Assembly: GCA_027294925.1 (NCBI GenBank)
Contig: JAPULM010000519.1
Span: 1-9,063, forward strand
Direction: 5' to 3'
DNA from: a bacterium
GTDB lineage: Bacteria > Tectomicrobia > Entotheonellia > Entotheonellales > Entotheonellaceae
DNA: 9,063 bases
Shown here: positions 1 through 5,603 of the stretch, one piece after another
How positions within the stretch are numbered: the first letter of the stretch is position 1
Layout of the letters: each line of letters opens with the position of its first letter
Notes under the pieces: generated by a model
The model's input: only the letters and a program-made list of their open reading frames with translations
Databases searched by the model: none
Told to the model about the DNA's origin: nothing
Position numbers and translations under genes: made by a program

Positions 1-1
1 C

Positions 2-115
2 CAACGGCGCGACATCGGGATGTTTCAAAGTCAGGAGGGCTGTGAGGCGATCTGGTATCTGCTTGCTACGCGAGAGACTGCCAAACAGCAAGCAGCGCTG
101 AGTTTAAGAACCTAA
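2..115 (+). CDS. 3' end of an unrecognised gene (partial)
   Basis: The second forward frame is open from the window edge to a TAA at 113-115, giving about 37 residues that start QRRDIGMFQSQEGCEAIWYL and end ALSLRT. The residue mix (tryptophan, tyrosine, charged helix-like tail) looks protein-like, but I do not recognise the family. A frame this short could be open by chance. It would converge on the desaturase, whose stop lies about 150 bases downstream. A perfect 9-base inverted repeat (59-67 with 87-95, 19-base loop) lies inside it with no T-run, so it is not an obvious terminator. I see no gene in 116-266. Confidence 0.3.
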   Translation, partial: QRRDIGMFQSQEGCEAIWYLLATRETAKQQAALSLRT

Positions 116-266
116 AATTCCGCCAATAAGGTCATACACGATCTTACCCATACAATAGCAATAGGCAAGGTGGAGTCGTGGGTGGCGCGAGCTTGGCAAG
201 AGATCCTATCATGCGCTATAGGCTGAGAAATATCAGCTCCGCGGCTATCTCACTGCTGAGATGTCA

Positions 267-1274
267 TCAGCCGTTGCTGAGGACGCTCTTGATGTCGCCG
301 AAGCCAACCAGCTGTTTTCCCTCTTCGTCCCAGAGATGCAAGGTGAGCGACTTCAAGCTTGATCGTAGGGTGAGGGGCTTGACAGCCTCGAATATGGGGT
401 CTGACTCGTGGCATTTCTGGAGATGGTAGTTGGGAATACGCGGACTGAGATGGTGCACATGATGGAAGCCAATGTTACCCGTATACCACTGCAAGATCCG
501 TGGCAGCTTGTAAAACGAGGAACCCTCCAATGCCTCACAAACGAAACTCCATCTGTCGTGCCGTTTCCAGTAAGTCCCCTCAAACTGGTGCTGTACGTAG
601 AACAGCCACACACCCGCCGTTGCCGCAAGCACTACGATGGGCAACTGGATCATCAGATATGCCTTGATGCCAATGGTCAGACTCATCACGAGCAGGACGC
701 CCAGGAGTCCCGCGTTCGTTTTGATCGTGCTCCAGCGTGCTGCTATGCTGTCCCTGCGGCGCCAAAAGCGGTGCTGAATCAAGAAGAAGTACAGGGGGCT
801 AGGGCCGAACATGATGGCAGGATGACGGTAGGTTCGATACCAGAACCGCATCCACCGAGATAGGGCCAGATACTCTTGCACGGTCAGGGTCCAGACATCG
901 CCATGCCCCCGGTTGTCGAGATCGCCTGCGCAAGCATGATGTTTGGCGTGCTCATGGCTCCAGTAATATGACGGGATAAAGGTCAACAGTCCAGTCAAAA
1001 ATCCGAGGATTCGATTCGCTTGTCGCGATTTGAAAAACGACCCGTGCCCACAATCATGCATGATAATGAAGGTCCGGACTAGAAAACCCGCGGCGGGTAC
1101 AGCAAGCACCAGCGTGCTCCAGTAAGACACCCGGAGGCTGAGATACATCATGCCCCACAGCGTGATGTATGGGATAATCGTATTGGCGACCTGTCCTAGA
1201 CTACGCGGCAGGCTTGGGCGCTCAAACTTGCTTACTGCGGCACGCCATGACGGGTTGTTCGGGTTGAATGTCAT
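267..1274 (-). CDS. DesA-type membrane fatty acid (acyl-lipid) desaturase
   Basis: This is a 335-residue integral-membrane di-iron desaturase (FA_desaturase family, DesA group). Such enzymes use O2 and electrons from ferredoxin or cytochrome to put a double bond into acyl chains of membrane lipids. All three histidine boxes are present: HDCGH at 73-77, HAKHH at 109-113 and HHVHH at 271-275. The spacing matches delta-12/omega-6-like enzymes (HX3H, HX2HH, HX2HH). A VQHQFEGTYW motif at about 227-236 is also typical. Hydrophobic segments lie near residues 30-50, 53-70, 88-105 and 188-226. The length is normal for the family. The ATG start is preceded by AGAGG about 11 bases upstream, and a promoter lies at 1305-1333. 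The gene is transcribed away from the amidases and appears monocistronic. Sampled GC is lower than in the amidases. Regiospecificity cannot be read from the sequence; a related hydroxylase or carotenoid-modifying enzyme is less likely. Confidence 0.92.
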   Translation of the reverse strand: MTFNPNNPSWRAAVSKFERPSLPRSLGQVANTIIPYITLWGMMYLSLRVSYWSTLVLAVPAAGFLVRTFIIMHDCGHGSFFKSRQANRILGFLTGLLTFIPSYYWSHEHAKHHACAGDLDNRGHGDVWTLTVQEYLALSRWMRFWYRTYRHPAIMFGPSPLYFFLIQHRFWRRRDSIAARWSTIKTNAGLLGVLLVMSLTIGIKAYLMIQLPIVVLAATAGVWLFYVQHQFEGTYWKRHDRWSFVCEALEGSSFYKLPRILQWYTGNIGFHHVHHLSPRIPNYHLQKCHESDPIFEAVKPLTLRSSLKSLTLHLWDEEGKQLVGFGDIKSVLSNG

Positions 1275-1303
1275 TGGGTCAATTGCCTCTGCTTCATAGC
1301 CCC

Positions 1304-1581
1304 TTTGATAAATTCGCTTCAGCTGACTTTCAAAGCCACGTCTACCTAGCGTGCTGCCTTAACGCAGACAAATTCGCCGCGGGGAATTGAGATACGCCGA
1401 AGAAGCCATGCAGCTAGCCGGCACTGTCGGTCGACCCTATGAACATATTTCCGCATCTTATCATAACGGATTTCTCCACCTTCTTCAGGGAAACTTCCAG
1501 CAAGCGATTCCGATGAAGCTGAAGCATCATCGGACGCCTCTGTGGTGCGCAGCGCTGAAGTTAAGATTCTTCTTGGCTTGA
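1304..1581 (+). pseudogene. Frameshifted remnant of a TPR gene (large ATPase/cyclase-type regulator)
   Basis: Two plus-strand frames together look like consecutive tetratricopeptide helices. The first, in the frame of 1304, reads QSHVYLACCLNADKFAAG and stops at TGA 1388-1390. The second, in the frame of 1387, continues RYAEEAMQLAGTVGRPYEHI and then FLHLLQGNFQQAIP, before drifting into sequence with weak similarity and a TGA at 1579-1581. From memory of the family, the order (helix ending in a KFAAG-like turn, then an EEAMQLA helix, a PYEHISASY segment and a LLQGNFQQAIP helix) matches the C-terminal TPR arrays of large AAA-ATPase or adenylate/guanylate-cyclase-like regulators. No upstream ATPase domain remains; the desaturase occupies that position. 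I read it as an internal fragment left by deletion, with a frameshift near 1385-1392. The alternative is chance resemblance, which the run of correctly ordered TPR-like positions makes less likely. Confidence 0.5.
1305..1333 (-). promoter_or_regulatory. Sigma70-like promoter of the desaturase gene
   Basis: On the minus strand a -35 TTGAAA (1333-1328, five of six consensus bases) and a -10 TATCAA (1310-1305, four of six) are separated by exactly 17 bases. Transcription would start near 1298, giving a leader of about 24 bases that includes the weak AGAGG ribosome site. The promoter sits inside the decayed TPR remnant read on the other strand. Confidence 0.5.
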
Positions 1582-1606
1582 ATGCCTCTGTGCTTTCTGT
1601 TATGTA
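1578..1606 (+). promoter_or_regulatory. Possible weak promoter for the amidase pair
   Basis: TTGAAT (1578-1583, four of six -35 bases) and TATGTA (1601-1606, three of six -10 bases) are spaced by 17 bases, about 40 bases before the first amidase ATG. The stretch 1582-1647 is AT-rich and holds no gene. The match is poor; it is listed only because the operon needs a start and nothing better is visible. Confidence 0.2.
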
Positions 1607-1647
1607 GAAGAATAAGTAAACAAACCTTTTATTAGCGGACTGAAGCC

Positions 1648-3312
1648 ATGAGCAATGACCTACATTATCTGAGTATTGCCGAAGCGTCTCGACTGATTGC
1701 GGCAAAGCAACTCTCTCCGGTTGAACTGACGGGTGCCTTCCTGGAGCGCATTGAAGCGTTCGACTACAAATTGCACGCCTACCTTACGGTGACAGCGGAA
1801 CTCGCGATGGCGCAAGCACGTGCTGCGGAGAAGGACATTCTCAGCAACGGGCCACGGAGTCCCATGCATGGCATCCCCTTCGCGCTTAAAGACATCTACG
1901 ACACCGCCGGCATTGTCACCACCGGTCATTCACGCTTGACTCGCGACCGCGTGCCCGAGGCAAATGCGGCTTGCACCGAACGGCTCCTGGATGCAGGTGG
2001 CATTTTGCTTGGCAAGCTCGCGACGCATGAATTTGCCACTGGCGGTCCGTCGTACGATTTACCCTGGCCGCCCGCCAATAATCCCTGGTTGCTCGACCGT
2101 TTCCCGGGCGGTTCGAGCAGCGGTGCCGGCGCCGCCGTGGCTGCCGGTCTGGCACCTGCTGCGATGGGTTCCGATACCGGCGGCTCGGTGCGTTTGCCGG
2201 CTGCCTTCTGTGGTCTAGCCGGGCTCAAACCGACCTTTGGCCGCGTGTCAAAACGCGGTGTGCTACCCCTTTCTTGGAGTCTTGACAACTGTGGCCCGCT
2301 GGCCTGGACGGTGGTCGATTGCGCCATCATGTTACAGGTTATCGCCGGCTATGATCGGCTCGATCCAAGTTCGGCCAATTGGCCGGTACCCGACTACCGT
2401 GCCGGCATTGAAGATGGAATATCCGGCGTGCGCATCGGGCTCGTGCGCCATTTTTACGAGCGCGATGCGAGCGCTGACCCATCAATGGTCGATGCGATGC
2501 ATGCAGCCGTGCAGGTGCTGCAAGACCTGGGGGCTGAAGTCGTCGATGTCGAGCTGCCAAGCCTTGAGCAGTTCCAGGCCTGCAATCGCATTATTACCAT
2601 GTCCGAGGCTTTTGCGGTTCACGCCCATTCCTTGGCCAATCGCCCCGAGGATTATGGCGTGGTCACCCGCTATCGCGTGCTGCCGGGAGCGATGATCAGC
2701 GCCGCCGAATATCTCGCCGCGTTGCGGCAACAGCGGGCGTGCACGGAGCAGACACTGGCGGTTCTGAATACCGTCGATGTCCTGCTTACGGCGACGATCT
2801 ATGGTCCGGCGCCAGTTCAAGCGGCAATGCGAGCCGAGGCCAACTTTGCCCGGCCGTCGTTGACCAATCCGTTCAACCTCACGCAACTTCCGGCTATTAG
2901 TATTTGTAATGGATACGCCGAGCAAGGGCTGCCGCTGGCGATGCAGATCGCTGGGCGTCGATTCGACGAAGCGACTTGTTTCAAGGTCGCACGAGCCTAT
3001 GAGAAGGCTACCCCGTGGCGGCAGCGCAGACCCGAATTTATCGAACCGCAAAGCGACACCGAAGTGGTCGATCCTCGTGCTTCTAGCAGCGCCCTATCTA
3101 AGGATACCGTGCGCTGCACTGACTATGCGGCCATCAGTCGGCGCCTTGAGCTCAGTCTGGACGATGCTCAGCTTCGCGACCTCGTCGAGGCGATGCCGCA
3201 TGTCGAAGCCATGCTCGATCGTCTGCGGCGAGACCGGCCTTATACCGAGGAGCCGTCGCTGATCTTTCGAGCTGCCGATGCGGATGCTGTGGAGGTAGAA
3301 AGCGATGTCTAA
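1648..3312 (+). CDS. Amidase-signature hydrolase with C-terminal AtzG/GatC-like segment (paralog 1)
   Basis: This 554-residue AS-family enzyme hydrolyses a carboxamide or related C-N bond using a Ser-cisSer-Lys triad. The triad is visible: K81 in ALKDIYDT, S156 in GGSSSGAG and S180 in GSDTGGSVR. The spacings (75 and 24 residues) equal those of the well-studied family member FAAH (K142, S217, S241). LPWPPANNPW (138-147) is typical of proteobacterial enzymes often mislabelled GatA. The AS core ends near residue 465. A linker and a helical segment at about 489-541 follow, ending EEPSLIFR, which resembles the small AtzG-like (DUF4089) partner of AtzE. No GatB or GatC gene is adjacent, so tRNA amidotransferase function is unlikely. 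There is no signal peptide, so it is cytoplasmic. The ribosome site is weak (GGA about nine bases before ATG). The 3' end overlaps the next amidase by eight bases. The substrate is unknown; amide, carboxybiuret/allophanate-like or carbamoyl compounds are possible. Confidence 0.9.
   Translation: MSNDLHYLSIAEASRLIAAKQLSPVELTGAFLERIEAFDYKLHAYLTVTAELAMAQARAAEKDILSNGPRSPMHGIPFALKDIYDTAGIVTTGHSRLTRDRVPEANAACTERLLDAGGILLGKLATHEFATGGPSYDLPWPPANNPWLLDRFPGGSSSGAGAAVAAGLAPAAMGSDTGGSVRLPAAFCGLAGLKPTFGRVSKRGVLPLSWSLDNCGPLAWTVVDCAIMLQVIAGYDRLDPSSANWPVPDYRAGIEDGISGVRIGLVRHFYERDASADPSMVDAMHAAVQVLQDLGAEVVDVELPSLEQFQACNRIITMSEAFAVHAHSLANRPEDYGVVTRYRVLPGAMISAAEYLAALRQQRACTEQTLAVLNTVDVLLTATIYGPAPVQAAMRAEANFARPSLTNPFNLTQLPAISICNGYAEQGLPLAMQIAGRRFDEATCFKVARAYEKATPWRQRRPEFIEPQSDTEVVDPRASSSALSKDTVRCTDYAAISRRLELSLDDAQLRDLVEAMPHVEAMLDRLRRDRPYTEEPSLIFRAADADAVEVESDV
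3291..3295 (+). promoter_or_regulatory. Ribosome binding site inside paralog 1 for paralog 2
   Basis: GGAGG lies nine bases before the ATG at 3305 and within the last codons of the upstream amidase. With the ATGTCTAA overlap it fixes the start of the second amidase and indicates translational coupling. It is much stronger than the site of the first amidase. Confidence 0.75.
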
Positions 3313-4939
3313 TTCACTATGCACCAAGAGTCTGGCCGAGCTGGCCGAGTTGATTCGAACCCGTGCTGTCTCGCCGCTGGCGTTGACCCAGGCTTATCTC
3401 GACCGTATCGAACAACTCAACCCACAGCTCGATGCCTTCATCACCAAAACCGCTGAGCGAGCGATCGAGCAGGCGAAAGCGATGGAGGCCGAGATTGCGG
3501 CAGGAAATTATCGCGGGCCCCTGCATGGCATGCCGTTTGGCCTCAAGGACATCTACGACACCAAGGGCATTCTGACCAGCGCTCACTCCAAAACGCTGAT
3601 CGATAATGTCCCCACCGAGGATGCGACGACGGTCGCCAAACTTGGCCAAGCGGGTGCGATTCTGCTCGGCAAGCTGGCCACCCACGAGTACGCCCATGGT
3701 GGTCCCTCTTTCGACTTGCCATGGCCACCGGCCCGTAATCCCTGGAATCGTCAGCATTTCACCGGCGGTTCCTCCAGCGGTTCTGCCGCCTCAGTGGCCG
3801 CCGGATTCATGCCGCTGGCGATGGGCTCCGACACCGGTGGCTCGATTCGAGGCCCGGCGGCGCTTTGTGGCCTGGTCGGTCTCAAGCCTACCTATGGCTT
3901 GGTTAGCCGTGCCGGTGTGATCGCCAATTCCTTTAGCTACGACCACGCGGGACCGCTGACCTGGACGGTTGAAGATAGCGCCATCGCCTTGCAGGTGTTG
4001 GCGGGATATGACAAACGCGACCCGGCTAGCGCCAAGGTAGAGATCCCCGATTATGGCGCTGCCATGACGGGCGATATTCGGGGGCTGCGGGTGGGCGTAG
4101 TGCGTCATTTTCATCAGAGCAATCCAGACGTCAATGCCGAGCTAGTCGTCGCTTTTGAGGCGGCGCTCGACGTCTTGCAAGATCTCGGTGCGGTTATCGA
4201 AGACATCACGATGCGGTCTCCCCTCGACTACCAGCACATCAAAGTGGTGACGGCCGAATCCGAGCTGCTCTCCGTGCATGAGCGCAATCTTCGCTCGCGG
4301 CCCAGCGATTTCGGTGCGGACTTCCTTGGCCGAGTACTGCCGGCTTGTCTCTTGACGGCGTGGGACTATCTCAATTCACAACGTGAGCGGCGCCTTGCCA
4401 TTGCTGAGATGAAACCGATCTATGCGGCTCACGATGTGATTGCCTGCATCGGCCCGGGCCCGGCGCCAGAACTGGGTGCGTGGCGGACCATTCAGTTCTG
4501 GCAGAACGGTTCGATTACCGCCCCCTTCAACGTGACCGGCGGCCCCGCTTTGGTGCAATGCATTGGCTATACGGCGTCCGCTTTGCCTTTGTCGATGCAG
4601 CTGGCGGGACGGCCCTTCGATGAAGCGACGGTGCTTCGCATTGGCGACGCGTATGAGCGTGCCACGCCATGGCGGCAGCGACGCCCAGCGCTCGACCCCA
4701 AGGCGGCTTTTTCGTCAGAACTTCCCCCTGTCCCGGAGCCGCCTGCACTCGAATGTACGCAGGCTGAGCAAGATGTGGTTGCCCTGGCGGCCCGACGCGC
4801 TGGTTTGACACTCGATGAGCGCCAGTTCGCCATGGTATGTGCGGCTGCCCCATACATTGACGAGATACGCAAAGGGTTGGCCGGTGCGCGCGATTGGTAT
4901 GAAGCGCCCGCCAATGTGTTCGTGTCGACGCGGACATGA
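3305..4939 (+). CDS. Amidase-signature hydrolase with C-terminal AtzG/GatC-like segment (paralog 2)
   Basis: This 544-residue paralog aligns with its upstream neighbour almost without gaps through the first 300 residues. The triad falls at the same numbers: K81 (GLKDIYDT), S156 (GGSSSGSA) and S180 (GSDTGGSIR). LPWPPARNPWN lies at 138-148. The two proteins differ most in the part of the AS fold that shapes the substrate pocket (about 330-420): GPGPAPELGAWR here against YGPAPVQAAMR, and FNVTGGPALVQC against FNLTQLPAISIC. Different substrates or steps are therefore plausible. After a Pro-rich linker (about 461-482) a helical tail at 483-538 ends WYEAPANVF, again like the AtzG/DUF4089 small subunit. 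The start is set by GGAGG nine bases upstream and an eight-base overlap with paralog 1. It is cytoplasmic, and GatA function is unlikely without GatB and GatC. No transporter or regulator accompanies the pair, so the substrate stays unassigned. Confidence 0.9.
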   Translation: MSNSLCTKSLAELAELIRTRAVSPLALTQAYLDRIEQLNPQLDAFITKTAERAIEQAKAMEAEIAAGNYRGPLHGMPFGLKDIYDTKGILTSAHSKTLIDNVPTEDATTVAKLGQAGAILLGKLATHEYAHGGPSFDLPWPPARNPWNRQHFTGGSSSGSAASVAAGFMPLAMGSDTGGSIRGPAALCGLVGLKPTYGLVSRAGVIANSFSYDHAGPLTWTVEDSAIALQVLAGYDKRDPASAKVEIPDYGAAMTGDIRGLRVGVVRHFHQSNPDVNAELVVAFEAALDVLQDLGAVIEDITMRSPLDYQHIKVVTAESELLSVHERNLRSRPSDFGADFLGRVLPACLLTAWDYLNSQRERRLAIAEMKPIYAAHDVIACIGPGPAPELGAWRTIQFWQNGSITAPFNVTGGPALVQCIGYTASALPLSMQLAGRPFDEATVLRIGDAYERATPWRQRRPALDPKAAFSSELPPVPEPPALECTQAEQDVVALAARRAGLTLDERQFAMVCAAAPYIDEIRKGLAGARDWYEAPANVFVSTRT

Positions 4940-4993
4940 GCGAGGTCATTAAGGTGCATTAGGTGTCTTGAGGTCGTGCTACTTTCAGTGGCG

Positions 4994-5078
4994 TCAGAAA
5001 CGGTTTAGAAATCCCTGTGCTGCCTCATTACGCTCTTCGGACCTCGATTTCAGGGCCAGTTCGTCAATCGGAATGGCA
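4994..5078 (-). other. Open tail of unknown origin beyond the truncated toxin
   Basis: On the minus strand, in a different frame from the toxin remnant, a coding-like stretch reads about IPIDELALKSRSEERNEAAQ and ends LNRF at a TGA (4996-4994). It has no start of its own. It does not look like a PIN-domain C-terminus as I know it, so it may be the end of another gene joined here by deletion, or a chance reading. In the rest of 4940-5049 I see no gene and no convincing terminator for the amidase operon. Confidence 0.2.
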
Positions 5079-5196
5079 AATTACTGACGAGGATCTCGTT
5101 TTCCGGCTCTGAAATCGCCTCCTTGGCCTTTGAGGAGAGCTTAGGATCGTCAAATAGCCACCACCGCAGCGCATGGGTATCTAGCAAATACCTCAT
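5050..5196 (-). pseudogene. Truncated VapC-type PIN-domain toxin
   Basis: The ATG (5196-5194) overlaps the antitoxin stop as ATGA, the usual layout of type II toxin-antitoxin pairs. The product begins MRYLLDTHALRWWLFDDPKL and continues through ENEILVS. This is the standard N-terminus of VapC-family PIN ribonucleases, with the first catalytic aspartate at D6. Family members then have an alanine/serine-rich segment with a conserved Trp-Glu (S-x-x-x-W-E-I), two further acidic positions and about 130 residues in all. Here the sequence switches after S38 to NLPFRLTNWP and stops at residue 48. The remaining catalytic acids and most of the fold are missing, so ribonuclease activity is very unlikely. 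An internal deletion explains it best. The region upstream of the break has not visibly decayed, which suggests a recent event. Confidence 0.8.
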
Positions 5197-5417
5197 TGCT
5201 CCCAAGTCTCCAACTCGGCCTCCGCTAAGGGTTCGAAAAACGCATCCGTGACGTGGCCCTGCGCTATACCCGGTGCACGAGGCAGGCGTTCTTGTACCGG
5301 TACCAAGCGCGCCATCGGTTTACCCGCTTTGGCAATCACGATCTCTTCTCCTATCAGCATCCGCTCAAGGCGTTTCGAGAGGGTCGTTTTGGCCTCATGA
5401 ATATTGACAATCGTCAC
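5193..5417 (-). CDS. Phd/YefM-family antitoxin
   Basis: This 74-residue protein starts MTIVNIHEAKTTLSKRLERM, the DNA-binding N-terminal half of Phd/YefM antitoxins, followed by GEEIVIAKAGKPMARLVPV. The acidic C-terminal part (AFFEPLAEAELETWEQ) is where such proteins wrap the toxin. In intact systems the antitoxin neutralises the partner VapC toxin and represses its own promoter. The start is GTG at 5417, chosen because AGGAGGAG ends seven bases upstream; an ATG four bases further upstream is out of frame. Its stop overlaps the toxin start by ATGA. The toxin is truncated, so this is effectively an orphan antitoxin that could still act as a repressor or neutralise related toxins elsewhere. TTAGCTAA-type palindromes upstream are candidate operators. 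Confidence 0.88.
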   Translation of the reverse strand: MTIVNIHEAKTTLSKRLERMLIGEEIVIAKAGKPMARLVPVQERLPRAPGIAQGHVTDAFFEPLAEAELETWEQ

Positions 5418-5422
5418 CCATT

Positions 5423-5430
5423 CTCCTCCT
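5423..5430 (-). promoter_or_regulatory. Strong ribosome binding site of the antitoxin gene
   Basis: AGGAGGAG on the minus strand is nearly full anti-16S complementarity and ends five bases before the GTG (seven from the core GGAGG). It decides the GTG start and predicts more antitoxin than toxin, since the toxin start has no comparable site. Confidence 0.75.
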
Positions 5431-5448
5431 CTTTAACTCTTTAAACAC

Positions 5449-5487
5449 GTTAGCTAATATTACAGACTTAGGCTAAAAAATTAGCTA
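5449..5487. promoter_or_regulatory. Triple TTAGCTAA-type palindrome, candidate antitoxin operator
   Basis: Three related palindromes sit in 39 bases: GTTAGCTAAT (5449-5458), TTAGGCTAA (5468-5476) and ATTAGCTA (5480-5487). The outer two also form an inverted repeat (TAGCTAAT at 5451-5458 with ATTAGCTA). A -10-like TAATAT on the minus strand (5462-5457) overlaps the first copy. The position, 30-70 bases upstream of the antitoxin GTG, is where Phd/YefM-type antitoxins usually bind to repress themselves. No good -35 is visible. Binding is inferred. Confidence 0.5.
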
Positions 5488-5500
5488 GAAAAACCAACAT

Positions 5501-5529
5501 CCCTCCCAAGACATCCCCACTCCCTCCCC
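5501..5529 (-). repeat. G-rich tract able to form a G-quadruplex
   Basis: Read on the minus strand there are five runs of three or four G (5529-5526, 5524-5522, 5518-5515, 5507-5505, 5503-5501) with loops of 1, 3, 7 and 1 bases. This satisfies the usual G3+N1-7 quadruplex pattern with one run to spare. It lies between the antitoxin operator region and the -10-like element of the exported-protein operon, outside any gene I accept. Confidence 0.5.
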
Positions 5530-5548
5530 GGACTACGCCAGGATGAGC

Positions 5549-5569
5549 TACAATTGTCTTATTGAGACA
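5549..5569 (+). promoter_or_regulatory. Candidate -10 element and small dyad before the exported-protein operon
   Basis: TACAAT at 5549-5554 matches five of six -10 bases but has no recognisable -35 seventeen bases upstream, where the C-rich tract lies. Immediately after it TGTCT (5555-5559) and AGACA (5565-5569) form a 5-base inverted repeat around a five-base centre. This could be an operator over the transcription start or a short 5' RNA hairpin. An activator-dependent promoter would fit the missing -35. Confidence 0.28.
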
Positions 5570-5603
5570 TAACCCAGAGTTTAGCAGAGGTATCTCTAAG
5601 GCA

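Noticed and set aside
222..237. Small hairpin GCTGA-N6-TCAGC as the desaturase terminator
   Set aside because: Five base pairs without a U-tract on the minus strand is too weak to call.
178..429. Forward open frame of 83 codons overlapping the desaturase 3' end
   Set aside because: It is largely antisense to the well-supported desaturase and has no family features or good ribosome site.
1346..1705. Minus-strand open frame of 119 codons over the TPR remnant and amidase start
   Set aside because: It crosses the start of the first amidase antisense, shows no recognisable motif and has no Shine-Dalgarno.
1648..4939. Reading the amidases as GatA subunits of a tRNA amidotransferase
   Set aside because: No GatB or GatC is adjacent, two near-identical copies overlap, and each has an extra AtzG-like tail; a metabolic amidase role fits better.
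4941..5046. Inverted repeat CGAGGTC (4941-4947) with GACCTCG (5040-5046)
   Set aside because: Seven bases paired across more than 90 bases is expected by chance and has no associated T-run or known motif.
5087..5102. Hairpin ACGAG-GAT-CTCGT followed by TTT, as a terminator for the amidase operon
   Set aside because: The stem is only five base pairs with a three-base loop, and it is explained by the coding sequence of the truncated toxin on the other strand.
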